Positions 1 to 8,035 are shown, counted from the first letter of the stretch. The stretch is 45,201 bases of DNA from a bacterium (GCA_021791415.1 JAJYWQ010000007.1:1-45201), one strand, 5' to 3'. Numbers and translations: made by a program. Notes: generated by a model not told the origin, from the letters alone.

Positions 1-171
1 CGCCTTCAGGAGGTCGGTGGTCGGGGGATAGGGATCCTCGTCCGACCCGCTGACCCGGTACCCCAGACCGGCCAGGGCCAGGGCCAGCCCGGAGACGGCG
101 TAGCCGCAGATGCCGAGGAAGTGGAGGTGGGCTGGAGGCTCCGGCCACCCTGGGATCTCGAGGCGGGTCAC
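1..171 (-). CDS. murC: Mur ligase, N-terminal fragment (MurC/Mpl type), truncated by window edge
   Basis: Only the first 57 codons are present; the gene continues past base 1. It starts with GTG at 171, inside a GTGA overlap with the murG stop. Residues 17-50 show the UDP-binding N-terminal Rossmann segment of Mur ligases (HFLGICG, then VSGSDEDPYPP). By position after murG it should be UDP-N-acetylmuramate--L-alanine ligase, a cytoplasmic ATP-dependent step of peptidoglycan synthesis. The GICG and YPP features are also typical of Mpl, the UDP-MurNAc-tripeptide recycling ligase. MurC is favoured by gene order; the ATP-binding and C-terminal domains are not visible, so the choice stays open. 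Confidence 0.8.
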   Translation of the reverse strand, partial: MTRLEIPGWPEPPAHLHFLGICGYAVSGLALALAGLGYRVSGSDEDPYPPTTDLLKA

Positions 172-1250
172 GCGCCGGCGGCCGTGGAGAGGATGAGTCG
201 CGCCACCTCCAGGGCGGCCCCCGGGCGGGCCAGGTCGAGGCTGGCTCGGGCCATCTGCTCGGCCCGCCCCTCCTCGGTGAGGACCGTGAGCATGGACTGC
301 GCCAGCCGCTTTGGGCTCAGCTCGGAGTCCTCCAGCAGCAGCGCGGCCCCGGCGGTCGCGAAGGCCTCGGCGTTGGCCAGCTGGTGGTTCCCGGCGTGGG
401 GGTAGGGCACCAGCACCAGTGGGCGGCCCAGACAGGCCATCTCGGCAAGCGAGCTACCACCCGCCCGCATCACCACGAGCCGGGACGACCCAGCCAGCTC
501 CGCCACCTGGTCGGAGAACGGCAGCGGCCGGTAGCGCGGATCCCGGTCCAGCCCCAGGGCGCGGGCCTCGGCCGCCACCCGCGCCTCCTCGCGCTGGCCG
601 GTCAGGTGGGTGACCTCCAGCTCCGGCAACCGGCGCAGGAGGTCCGGCAGCGCCGCGACCAGCGCCTGGTTCAGGTGGCGGGCGCCCTGAGACCCACCCA
701 TCACCAGCACCGCGGGGCGGGCGGGAAGCTCCAAGCTCGGCCGCTGGAAGGCGGCCCGGACCGGGTTGCCGGTGAACACCGACCGCCCGGGGGGCAGGTG
801 CTCCGCCGTGTCGGCGAAGGACACCGCGATCTTGCTGGCCAGGGGTGCGAGACGGTTGATCGCCCGCCCGGGCAACCGGTTCTGCTCCAGCAGGACCACG
901 GGAAGCCGGCGCCGGCGGGCGGCCAGCACCACCGGGACGCAGACGTAGCCCCCGGTCCCCAGCACCGCCTGGGGCCGGAAGCTGGAGACCTCACGGCCCG
1001 CCTGCCGGTAGGCGAGGGGCAGGCGGGTCAGCAGACGGGGGGTGGCGGTGAGGGGCGAGGAGCCCATGCTCCCCAGCGACAGCCCGGAGAACTCCAGCCC
1101 GGCCCTGGGGACCAGGACCGACTCGGGGCCCCCGCTGCGGCCCACATAGCGTAGCTCCAGGGAGGGGTCAATCGACCGCAGCGCCTCGGCCACCGCCATC
1201 GCCGGAGTGCAGTGGCCACCGGTCCCGCCGCCGGTGATCAGAACGCGCAT
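168..1250 (-). CDS. murG: UDP-GlcNAc:lipid I N-acetylglucosaminyltransferase MurG
   Basis: 360 residues, full length for MurG. The N-terminal glycine-rich loop GGGTGGH lies at residues 7-13, and the C-terminal half carries a GGSQGA stretch and a GGSSLAEMA-type UDP-GlcNAc-binding segment. MurG adds GlcNAc to lipid I at the inner membrane face to make lipid II. The ATG at 1250 lies inside the 3' end of ftsW (83-nt overlap), and the stop overlaps the murC start by 4 nt, so translation is probably coupled through ftsW-murG-murC. No family residue appears to be missing. Confidence 0.96.
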   Translation of the reverse strand: MRVLITGGGTGGHCTPAMAVAEALRSIDPSLELRYVGRSGGPESVLVPRAGLEFSGLSLGSMGSSPLTATPRLLTRLPLAYRQAGREVSSFRPQAVLGTGGYVCVPVVLAARRRRLPVVLLEQNRLPGRAINRLAPLASKIAVSFADTAEHLPPGRSVFTGNPVRAAFQRPSLELPARPAVLVMGGSQGARHLNQALVAALPDLLRRLPELEVTHLTGQREEARVAAEARALGLDRDPRYRPLPFSDQVAELAGSSRLVVMRAGGSSLAEMACLGRPLVLVPYPHAGNHQLANAEAFATAGAALLLEDSELSPKRLAQSMLTVLTEEGRAEQMARASLDLARPGAALEVARLILSTAAGA

Positions 1251-2427
1251 TGGCCTCCCCCGCTCGGCGGCGCCGGGCCGAGATGTTCAGCAATATGCCG
1301 GTGGCCGCCAGCGAGAGCGCCAGCGACGACCCGCCGTAGCTTATGAAGGTCAGGGGCACCCCGGTCGAGGGGATCGTGTCGGTCACCCCGCCGACGTTGA
1401 TCAGCGCCTGCCCCACGATCCAGATGGTGACCCCGCCCGCGAGCAGCATCCCCAGACGGTCGGGGGCACTCCGGGCGATCTTCAGGCCCCTCCAGCAGAA
1501 GAGCCCGAAGAGGAGCAGGACCAGAAGGGTTCCCAGCAGCCCCAGGTCCTGACCGATGACCGCAAAGATGAAATCGTTCTGGGACTCGGGGAGCCACTGA
1601 GCCGGGGGCACCGGGCTGGAGAAGCCGGTCCCGAAGATTCCGCCGGCGCCGAGCGCGTAGAGCGCCTGGACCGCCTGGTAGCCGGAGCTCTCGGCGTGGG
1701 CAAAGGGGTGCAGGTAGGCGAGCAGGCGGGCCACCCGGTAGGGTTCGGCAAGGATCAAAAGGCCCCCCAGCCCGAGCCCCAGGACGCCGGCAGCGAGCAG
1801 GTGGCGCAGACGGGCCCCGGCCAGGACCAGAAGGCCGAGGGCGAGGACGCCCACCACCAGGGTTGAGCCCAGGTCCTTCTCCAGGATGATCAGCGCCCCC
1901 ACGGCCCCCACCCGGAGGGCGTACGGCCGGACGCCCTGGCTCAGGCTTCCGATCTGGCGGCGCCGGCGGTCGAGCCAGACCGCTCCGCTGATCAGCACCA
2001 TGAACTGGGCGATGACGCTGGGCTGGATCTGGATCGGACCAGCGCCGATCCAGCGTCTCGCGCCCTGGACCTCCTTGCCTATGTGGGGCACCAGGACCGC
2101 CACCAGGAGGAGCATCGACACGGCGGTGAGGTAGGGAGCCAGCCGGCGCCACTCGTGGTAGTCAAGCTTGTAGCAGAAGATCAGGCCCCCCACCCCCAGC
2201 GCCAGCCAGAGCGCCTGCCGTTCGAAGAAGAAGGCGGGGTTGCCGTAGTCGGCGTACGCGGAAGGCGCACTGGCGACGAAGACCATGATCAGCCCGAGGG
2301 CGCACAGCGCCGCGGTCACCAGGGTGAGGCCGAGGTCCAGGTTGGGCATCCGGCCCAGCCATCCTCGCCTTCGGCTGGCCGCACGGGCGTGGGCGACCGG
2401 GATCCACCGCTCGACCCTGGCGCTCAC
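1168..2427 (-). CDS. ftsW: Lipid II polymerase FtsW (SEDS family)
   Basis: 419 residues from a GTG at 2427 that overlaps the mraY stop as GTGA; a longer upstream reading exists but would run deep into mraY. It is a polytopic SEDS protein. The conserved C-terminal segment TGVPLTFISYGGSS precedes the last membrane helix, and a periplasmic loop contains the conserved ESQNDFIFAVIGQDLG. FtsW polymerises lipid II into septal glycan with its partner FtsI, encoded two genes upstream. After the last helix the reading frame continues about 30 residues into murG, an unusual basic tail. RodA or SpoVE are alternative names, but the division-cluster context supports FtsW. Confidence 0.95.
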   Translation of the reverse strand: MSARVERWIPVAHARAASRRRGWLGRMPNLDLGLTLVTAALCALGLIMVFVASAPSAYADYGNPAFFFERQALWLALGVGGLIFCYKLDYHEWRRLAPYLTAVSMLLLVAVLVPHIGKEVQGARRWIGAGPIQIQPSVIAQFMVLISGAVWLDRRRRQIGSLSQGVRPYALRVGAVGALIILEKDLGSTLVVGVLALGLLVLAGARLRHLLAAGVLGLGLGGLLILAEPYRVARLLAYLHPFAHAESSGYQAVQALYALGAGGIFGTGFSSPVPPAQWLPESQNDFIFAVIGQDLGLLGTLLVLLLFGLFCWRGLKIARSAPDRLGMLLAGGVTIWIVGQALINVGGVTDTIPSTGVPLTFISYGGSSLALSLAATGILLNISARRRRAGEANARSDHRRRDRWPLHSGDGGGRGAAVD

Positions 2428-3392
2428 CCCGGACGCCCCGAAAGCCCGGTCGCCAGTGCCCAGAGCAGGGCCAGTCCCCCGGCCACCCAGGACGCCGCCC
2501 AGAGACGGAGGTCCACCGCCCACTCCCCCAGGCCTCCCATCTCCAGGTGGTGGTGCAGCGGGCTCATCCGGAAGAGGCGGCGGCCGCCGGTCAGCCGGAA
2601 GTAGCCGACCTGCAGGATCACCGATCCGGTCTCCACCAGGAATACGGCGGCGATCAGGGGCAGGAGGATCAGCAGCCCGACCTCGGCCGCGGCCACCGCC
2701 AGCATCAGTCCCAGGGCCAAAGAGCCGGCGTCGCCCATGAAGATCTTGGCCCGGGGCCGGTTGAACACCAGGAAGGCCAGCAGCACGGCGGCCACCGACC
2801 AGCAGGTTCCCGCCAGCTCCGGCCGCCCCTGGAGCTGTGCCGCCAGCCCGAGGGCGAGGAAGCCGGGCACGGCGGTGCCCGCGGCCAGCCCGTCCACCCC
2901 GTCTGTCAGGTTGACGGCGTTGGAGGTGGCCAGCACCGCCAGCGCGGCCAGGGCGATGCCGAAGAGCCCAAGGTCCCGCCAGCCCGCCACCGGGATCAGC
3001 TGCGACTGGGCCCCTGTCAGCGCCAAACCGACTCCCAGCACCCCAGCGCAGACCGCGAGAAGGAGGAACTTGGGCACCACGCGGATCCCCTCACCGCTGC
3101 GCACCTTGGTGAGGTCGTCGAAGAGCCCTACGGCCATGCCCAGCACGCCGGCGCCCACCACCACCCCTCCGGCCGCACCCCGCAAGCCGAGGAGCCAGGC
3201 CACCGCCAGCACGGCGCAGAAGACGACCCCACCGGCGGTGGGGGTGCCGGCCTTGCGGAGGTGGGAGGTGGGGCCGTCCTGGCGCTCCCGCTGGAGGACC
3301 CCCAGGCGCCTCAGACCGACGATGGCGGGCGGGTAGAGCACCAGTCCCCCCACCAGGGCGCCCGCCGCCGCCAGCTGTGTCACCCTGGCCAT
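2424..3392 (-). CDS. mraY: Phospho-N-acetylmuramoyl-pentapeptide transferase MraY
   Basis: 322 residues, slightly short for the family, with about ten membrane helices. Catalytic and substrate-binding landmarks are all present: the DD pair at residues 92-93 (FDDLTK), NLTDGVDGLAAG at 161-172, MGDAGS at 219-224 and the histidine cluster of SPLHHHLE around 280. MraY transfers phospho-MurNAc-pentapeptide from UDP to undecaprenyl phosphate, giving lipid I. It starts 1 nt after the ftsI stop and overlaps ftsW by 4 nt. In most genomes murE and murF lie between ftsI and mraY; they are absent here. Confidence 0.96.
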   Translation of the reverse strand: MARVTQLAAAGALVGGLVLYPPAIVGLRRLGVLQRERQDGPTSHLRKAGTPTAGGVVFCAVLAVAWLLGLRGAAGGVVVGAGVLGMAVGLFDDLTKVRSGEGIRVVPKFLLLAVCAGVLGVGLALTGAQSQLIPVAGWRDLGLFGIALAALAVLATSNAVNLTDGVDGLAAGTAVPGFLALGLAAQLQGRPELAGTCWSVAAVLLAFLVFNRPRAKIFMGDAGSLALGLMLAVAAAEVGLLILLPLIAAVFLVETGSVILQVGYFRLTGGRRLFRMSPLHHHLEMGGLGEWAVDLRLWAASWVAGGLALLWALATGLSGRPG

Positions 3393-3393
3393 C

Positions 3394-5187
3394 TTATGGT
3401 TGGAGGTGGAAGCGGGAGATGAGCGCCTCGGTGATCAGCTTGGACGTGGGCGCGGCGTCGTAGGCGCCCTCGCGCAGGGGGGCCGGCACCTGGGGGTAGC
3501 GGATGATGCAGATCATCGAGAACTGAGGGTTGCTGGCGGGGAAGAACTCCACGAAGGAGTCGATGGTGTTGGGCCCGTAGCTGCCATGGCCGTCGGAGAC
3601 CGAGGCGGTGCCCGTCTTGCCGGCGATCTGCCCCTTCCAGGCAGGCCAGATGCGGGCCTCGAAGCCGGACGCCCCGGGGGCGTCCACCACCCCAACCATC
3701 ATCTGGGTGAGGGTCTGCGCCGTGGCGGAGCTGATCACCCGGCGGGTCTTGGGCTTGATGACCGTGGGGGGCTGGTTCCCCCCCACTATCTCGCTGACCA
3801 CGTGGGGCTGGACCCACACCCCGCCGTTGGCGATGGTGTTCACCGCCGCCAGCATCTGGATCGGGGTGGTGACGTACCCCTGGCCGAAGCTGTAGGTGGC
3901 GAACTGCAGGGGCTGGGTCTGGGAGTAGGGGGGCAGCGGCTGGTTGGACTCGCCGGCCAGGTCGATGCCGGTGGGATGGCCGATCCCGAAGGCCTGCATG
4001 TTCTGGTAGAACGGCTGCGAGCCCTCGATCTGCTCGATGTGGACCGCGCCCACGTTGAGCGAGTCCTCCAGCACCCAGGTCATGGTGATCACCCCATGGG
4101 CCCTCAGGTCCCAGTCGCGGATGGTCTGGCCCTGGACGGTGACCTGGCCGGTCTCGTCGAAGGTCTCGTTGGGGGTGATGGCGTTGCGCTGGAGGGCCCC
4201 GGCGAAGGTGATCAGCTTGCCCACCGACCCCGGCTCGTAGAGGTCGGCGACACCGGCGTCCTTGAAGAGCTTCTCCGACACCTGGCTGTAGGTGTTGGCG
4301 TTGTAGGAGGGGTAGTCGGCCCAGGCCACGATCCCCCCGGTGTGGACGTTCATCACGATCATGGTCCCGGAGCTGGCGTTGACCTTCTGGACCTCCGCGG
4401 CCAGGTCCTTCTCGACCGCGGCCTGGATCGGGGCGTCGATGCTGGTCAGGAGGTTGCGCCCGGGAACGGCCGCGGTCTTGGGGCTGGAGCCGAGGACCAC
4501 GGGGTTTCCCTGAAGGTCGGTGACCGCGGACTCCGAGCCCGGCTTTCCCGCCAGCACCGAGTTGTAGTAGCCCTCCAGCCCGTACTGCCCCACCCCGTTG
4601 GCGTTGACGAAGCCCACCACGTTGGCGGCCAGGCTGGTGTTGGGCAGGGCCCCCGGGCCGTAGGTGGCCTGCTCCCCCTGGATCGCCCCCACGCCCGTGA
4701 GGTTCAGCGCCTGCAGCCTCTGCTCCACCGCCAGCGGCTCCCCCTTGGCCAGGTAGACGAAGTCCAGGGGGCGATCGAGCTGGGTCAGGATCTGGGAGAC
4801 CGGGAGCTGGAGCACGGCGGCCAGCCGCGCCGCCTCGGCGTTGCGCTGCCCGGCGAGGATCTGGTTGGGGGCGGCGTAGATGTCGTAGACGGCCACGTTG
4901 CCGGCCAGCACCTGGCCCTGGTCGTCCAGGATCTCCCCCCGGACCGCGGGGATCGTGACCTGGGACACCTGCTGGGCCACGGCGGCGGCCGCCAGCTGGG
5001 AGCCCTGGCTGATCTGCAGCAGGATGAGCCGCCCGCCCAGCCCCATCACCGCCACCACCGTGATGATCAGGAGCCAGCCCAGCCGCCGTCCGGGGTCCGG
5101 GGTCGCTCCTTGGTGACGGTCGAGGTCGGCGGGGCGCCGGCGCCTCGGAGCCGCCGGCCGGCGCGGGCTGGCAGTCCTGCCCGCCAC
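3394..5187 (-). CDS. ftsI: Septal peptidoglycan transpeptidase FtsI (class B PBP)
   Basis: 597 residues from a GTG at 5187, 4 nt after the ftsL stop. A basic, proline-rich cytoplasmic tail (1-35) is followed by one membrane anchor (about 37-58), a PBP dimerisation region (about 80-235) and the transpeptidase domain. Active-site motifs are SVGK (serine 321, lysine 324), SLN (376-378) and KTG (524-526). The serine follows EPG as usual, although the SxxK reads SVGK rather than the common STFK or SVMK. There are no C-terminal PASTA domains. It crosslinks septal peptidoglycan outside the membrane together with FtsW. Confidence 0.95.
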   Translation of the reverse strand: MAGRTASPRRPAAPRRRRPADLDRHQGATPDPGRRLGWLLIITVVAVMGLGGRLILLQISQGSQLAAAAVAQQVSQVTIPAVRGEILDDQGQVLAGNVAVYDIYAAPNQILAGQRNAEAARLAAVLQLPVSQILTQLDRPLDFVYLAKGEPLAVEQRLQALNLTGVGAIQGEQATYGPGALPNTSLAANVVGFVNANGVGQYGLEGYYNSVLAGKPGSESAVTDLQGNPVVLGSSPKTAAVPGRNLLTSIDAPIQAAVEKDLAAEVQKVNASSGTMIVMNVHTGGIVAWADYPSYNANTYSQVSEKLFKDAGVADLYEPGSVGKLITFAGALQRNAITPNETFDETGQVTVQGQTIRDWDLRAHGVITMTWVLEDSLNVGAVHIEQIEGSQPFYQNMQAFGIGHPTGIDLAGESNQPLPPYSQTQPLQFATYSFGQGYVTTPIQMLAAVNTIANGGVWVQPHVVSEIVGGNQPPTVIKPKTRRVISSATAQTLTQMMVGVVDAPGASGFEARIWPAWKGQIAGKTGTASVSDGHGSYGPNTIDSFVEFFPASNPQFSMICIIRYPQVPAPLREGAYDAAPTSKLITEALISRFHLQP

Positions 5188-5191
5188 CTTG

Positions 5192-5596
5192 TCAGGCGCC
5201 CTTCAGAGCGAGCAGCACCGGGAGGAGGGGGTCGGGTCCTTTAGGAGGGGTGAGAACCTGCCAGCCCCCGGCCGTCTGGTAGCCGAGGTGGGCAGCTGCC
5301 TGGTTCAGGGCGCCGGCGCTCTCGAGCTGCGCGATCTGCTGGGAGAGGATGCTGCTGGTGTTGGCCAGCTGGGCCTTCTGGGCCTGGAGCGAGGCGACCT
5401 GGTAGGTGAGGGCCGTGCCCCGGGCCGTCTGGGAGATGTAGGCGGTGGCGGAGACCGCCACCATGGCCAGCGCCACCAGCAGCGCCCACCCGGTGCCCGC
5501 GCGTGCCCTGAGGCGGCTGCGGCGGGAGGGGGCGGCGGCCTCCTCCTCTTCGTCGAAGGGAAGGAAGCGGAAACCTGGAGCGGCGATGCTGGTCAT
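5192..5596 (-). CDS. ftsL: FtsL/FtsB-like bitopic division protein
   Basis: 134 residues: an acidic and basic cytoplasmic tail, one membrane helix at about 36-55, then a heptad-like coiled coil (about 60-100, rich in Q, L, A and S) and a short extracytoplasmic tail. Sequence is poorly conserved in this family. The call rests on topology, length and position between rsmH and ftsI, where FtsL normally sits. FtsL bridges FtsW/FtsI to the rest of the divisome. A septum-formation-initiator (FtsB/DivIC) label is a possible alternative. Confidence 0.8.
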   Translation of the reverse strand: MTSIAAPGFRFLPFDEEEEAAAPSRRSRLRARAGTGWALLVALAMVAVSATAYISQTARGTALTYQVASLQAQKAQLANTSSILSQQIAQLESAGALNQAAAHLGYQTAGGWQVLTPPKGPDPLLPVLLALKGA

Positions 5597-5659
5597 GGCT
5601 GCTGCGACTGCCTCTTGAAGTGGGACGGAGAGCTGGGACGGGGGCGGCGCAGGCCGCTC

Positions 5660-6679
5660 TCAGGGGCTGGGATCGGGAAGGCGCAATCCCGCCCTCAACC
5701 GGGCCGACCGGGCCCGGGGGTTGAGCAGGACCTCGGCCGCCGAGGGCTTCACGACCTTGCGGTTGAGGAGCGAGAGGGTGGCCCGGTGGGCGCAGGTGCA
5801 GACGGGCCTTTGGGGAGGACAAACACAGTTCTGAGCAAGGACGTGGAGAGAACGCTTGGCAAGGTAGTCCTCACTGGAGTGGAAGGAGATGACCCCAATA
5901 CGCCCACCGGGCCGAAGTAGTTGAACCAGGGAAGTGATGCCCTTCTCGATCTCCGCCAGCTCGTCGTTGACGGCGATCCTGAGGGCCAGAAAAGTCTTGG
6001 TGGCGGGATGGATCCGAAGGGGCCGTCCCCGCCGGGGGTAGGCCGCTCGGCAGATCTCCGCGAGCTCTGTGGTGGTGGTGATCCGTCCCAGCCGGCGACG
6101 CTGGACGACGGACCGGGCGATCCGCCGCGAGTGCACCTCGCCGGCCAGCCGGAAGAGGGCGTCCGCCAGCTCCTCCTCGGACAACGTGGCCAGCAGGTCC
6201 GCGGCGGTCGGGCTGTTGGCGGCCGGATCCATGCGCATGTCCAGCGGCCCCTCCTGCTGGAAGGAGAAGCCACGACCGGGGTCGTCCAGCTGCAGCGAGG
6301 AGATCCCCAGGTCCATCACCACCACGTCCGGCCGCAGCCCCCTTCCCTCCAGCACCTCGGCGGCCTCGGAGAATCGGCCGACGATGGCCTCGAAGGCCTC
6401 CCGGTGGGCGGCGAACCGCTCCCGGGCCCGCCCTACAGCGGCCGGATCCCGATCAAATGCCAGGACCCGGCCGCCTGGGAGGACGCGTTGGAGAAAGGCC
6501 TCGGCGGTGCCCCCGGCACCCAGGGTGGCGTCCAGCACCACCTCGCCGGGTCGCGGGTCGAGGGCCGCCAAAAGCTCGGGCAGCATCACCGGCAGGTGGC
6601 CCGTTCGAGTTGGAGTGACCCGCACGCGGGCGGGAGGGGTGAGACGCCTTGTGCCCATCGTCGCCAGCATGACGCTCAT
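5660..6679 (-). CDS. rsmH: 16S rRNA (cytosine1402-N4)-methyltransferase RsmH
   Basis: 339 residues. The start ATG at 6679 overlaps the mraZ stop (ATGA). It shows the SAM-binding segment DATLGAGGTAEAFL, the conserved DLGISSLQLDDPGRGFSF and PLDMRMD segments, and the C-terminal CVCPP...CTC and NPRARSARLR signatures of the MraW family. It methylates C1402 of 16S rRNA in the ribosomal P site. The N-terminus is about 25 residues longer than usual, so a downstream ATG cannot be excluded. About 5815-5935 is visibly less GC-rich than the rest, with A/T-ending codons, although the protein there still matches the family. Confidence 0.95.
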   Translation of the reverse strand: MSVMLATMGTRRLTPPARVRVTPTRTGHLPVMLPELLAALDPRPGEVVLDATLGAGGTAEAFLQRVLPGGRVLAFDRDPAAVGRARERFAAHREAFEAIVGRFSEAAEVLEGRGLRPDVVVMDLGISSLQLDDPGRGFSFQQEGPLDMRMDPAANSPTAADLLATLSEEELADALFRLAGEVHSRRIARSVVQRRRLGRITTTTELAEICRAAYPRRGRPLRIHPATKTFLALRIAVNDELAEIEKGITSLVQLLRPGGRIGVISFHSSEDYLAKRSLHVLAQNCVCPPQRPVCTCAHRATLSLLNRKVVKPSAAEVLLNPRARSARLRAGLRLPDPSP

Positions 6680-7149
6680 GCGGGCGACTCCTGCCCGGAG
6701 GAGCTCGCCGCCCCCGTCCCCGCCACCTCGGCCGCCCGGGCCCGCACGCGCTCCCAGACCGCGGGGTCGAGACGCTGGGCGCGCTGGTCGAAGTGCTCCT
6801 GGCTGAACACCTCCACCACCTCGTTCATGCCCACGAACACCACGTCCCGGCGCAGCTCGGCATGCTCTCGCAGCTGGGGGCTGAGCAGGATCCGCCCCTG
6901 GGCGTCCCAGTTGATCTGCTGGCTCTGACCGAAGAGGTGGAAGAGGTACTGCCGGTAGTCGGGATCGGCGAGGTCGCTGTAGGCGCGCTGCTCGGTGAGG
7001 CGCTGCCAGTAGGTCGGCGGGTACATCACGAGGGCGAAGTCCGGGCCACGAGTGACCACCCCGCCCAGGAGGTTGTCCCGGAAGCGCGCCGGGACCGCCA
7101 CCCGTCCCTTCTCGTCCAGCGAGTGCTGGTAGGAGCCGTAGAAGGGCAT
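6676..7149 (-). CDS. mraZ: Transcriptional regulator MraZ
   Basis: 157 residues with two AbrB-like half-domains, recognised by HSLDEKGRVAVPARFR near the start and WDAQGRILLSPQLR in the second copy. The ATG at 7149 is preferred over a GTG at 7155 because a GAGGTG Shine-Dalgarno lies 5 nt upstream of the ATG but abuts the GTG, and MraZ proteins normally begin just before the GSYxHSLD block. MraZ is a multimeric DNA-binding protein that controls its own dcw operon. Matching operator repeats lie about 45 nt upstream. It overlaps rsmH by 4 nt. Confidence 0.95.
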   Translation of the reverse strand: MPFYGSYQHSLDEKGRVAVPARFRDNLLGGVVTRGPDFALVMYPPTYWQRLTEQRAYSDLADPDYRQYLFHLFGQSQQINWDAQGRILLSPQLREHAELRRDVVFVGMNEVVEVFSQEHFDQRAQRLDPAVWERVRARAAEVAGTGAASSSGQESPA

Positions 7150-7191
7150 CCCCACACCTCAGCGGGGGTTCCGCTGGTCGGACTGCCCTTG

Positions 7192-7216
7192 ATCACGATT
7201 CACCACTTCTCCCCAC
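7192..7216 (-). promoter_or_regulatory. MraZ boxes (three direct repeats)
   Basis: On the minus strand, 7216 to 7192 reads GTGGG-N5-GTGGT-N5-GTGAT: three pentamers at exact 10-nt periodicity. This matches the known MraZ operator architecture of GTGG-type repeats separated by 5 nt. The repeats lie between the predicted transcription start (about 7230) and mraZ, where bound MraZ could block initiation or early elongation. The third box is degenerate. Confidence 0.8.
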
Positions 7217-7236
7217 CAACTTCCGCGTTGGTCGGA

Positions 7237-7265
7237 ACTGTATCAGCTCAACTTGGGCCGGTCAA
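7237..7265 (-). promoter_or_regulatory. Sigma70-type promoter of the mraZ operon
   Basis: Minus strand: -35 TTGACC (7265-7260), a 17-nt spacer, then -10 TACAGT (7242-7237). Both hexamers are close to consensus and stand out in GC-rich DNA. The predicted start is near 7230, giving a leader of about 80 nt that contains the MraZ boxes and a small hairpin (AGCGG/CCGCT, 7161-7175) ahead of the mraZ ribosome-binding site. Confidence 0.75.
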
Positions 7266-7360
7266 GCGAACTGTAGTACGGTGCCAAGGTCGCGCCCTGA
7301 ATTCAAGAGTGGTGGTGATTCACACCCACCTCCACCCTGGCATCGATGGAGATGGGTGGC

Positions 7361-7383
7361 GCAGGGGGGCCGGGCCCCCCTGC
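7361..7383 (-). terminator. GC hairpin 3' of rnpB
   Basis: Perfect inverted repeat with 11-nt arms (GCAGGGGGGCC and GGCCCCCCTGC) around a single G; in practice about 9 bp with a small loop. It lies 5 nt beyond the predicted rnpB 3' end and has no T-tract. It probably terminates or stabilises RNase P RNA before the mraZ promoter. Confidence 0.55.
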
Positions 7384-7388
7384 GGGGA

Positions 7389-7790
7389 GCGGGTTGGGCG
7401 GGCGATAAGCCGAGTTCTGTGCCCCCTCGGGCCTCCCGCGCGGCGGGGCTCCCCCCGAGGGGCGATGGCCATCCATCTAGGACGGCGGTCTCCCGCCGCC
7501 TCCAGCGACCCACCCGAGCCGTGCCGGACGAGCAGCCCGGCGGTGCATGCACCGAGGCTCTGCTGGGTCTTGCTCCGGGCGGGGTTTACCTGGCCAGCCG
7601 GTCACCCGGCTGCCGGTGGGCTCTTACCCCACCATTTCACCTTTGCCGGCGGGAACCCCGCCGGCCGTGTCTTTCTGTGGCACTCTCCCTGAGGTTTCCC
7701 TCGCCGGGTGTTACCCGGCGCCCTGCTCTTGGGAGCTCGGACTTTCCTCGACCGGGAGCGCCGGCCGCGGCCACCTGCCCGCCACCCGCC
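7389..7790 (-). ncRNA. rnpB: RNase P RNA, bacterial type A
   Basis: The minus strand contains the hallmark conserved regions in order: GAGGAAAGTCCGAGCTCC near the 5' end, GTGCCACAGAAA, GGTGAAATGGTG, GGTAAACCCC, TAGATGGATGGCC and finally ACAGAACTCGGCTTATCG. The ends are set by helix P1, where GGCGGGC (7783-7777) pairs with GCCCGCC (7403-7397) and flanking bases extend the helix. The length of about 400 nt is normal for type A. This is the catalytic RNA that removes 5' leaders from pre-tRNAs. The exact ends are uncertain by a few bases. Confidence 0.95.
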
Positions 7791-7853
7791 TCCATGGTAG
7801 CCCCGAGCGGCCGGCGGCGCCGGCGGTGGGGAGCCGTCCCTGCAGGGGGCGCC

Positions 7854-8027
7854 TCAGGTGGGCAGCTGGGCCCGAAAGCGCGCCGGCTCGTGTTCCAGCC
7901 GGGTGCGGACGGTGGCGCTGACGTGCATCACGTGGGTCCCGTGACCGATGACCTGATGGAGCAGCGAGCGCGATGGGTCTTGGTCTCCGACTCCCGGCGT
8001 GAAGAGCACGGGAGCTGCCTTCCTCAC
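7854..8027 (-). CDS. Small hypothetical ORF downstream of pstA
   Basis: A 57-codon frame opening at a GTG (8027), with strongly G/C-biased third positions as expected for coding DNA here. It contains a LLHQVIGHGTHVMHVS stretch and a charged C-terminus. I do not recognise the family. It occupies the place where phoU often lies after pst genes but shows no PhoU motif. It has no clear ribosome-binding site, and a stem-loop separates it from pstA, so it may be a decayed gene or chance. Confidence 0.25.
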   Translation of the reverse strand: MRKAAPVLFTPGVGDQDPSRSLLHQVIGHGTHVMHVSATVRTRLEHEPARFRAQLPT

Positions 8028-8035
8028 CGCGACGA

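Noticed and set aside
3400-5244. 614-codon plus-strand frame opposite ftsI
   Set aside because: Antisense mirror frame of a GC-rich gene; composition (H, D, G, L, V) and lack of any domain show that it is not coding.
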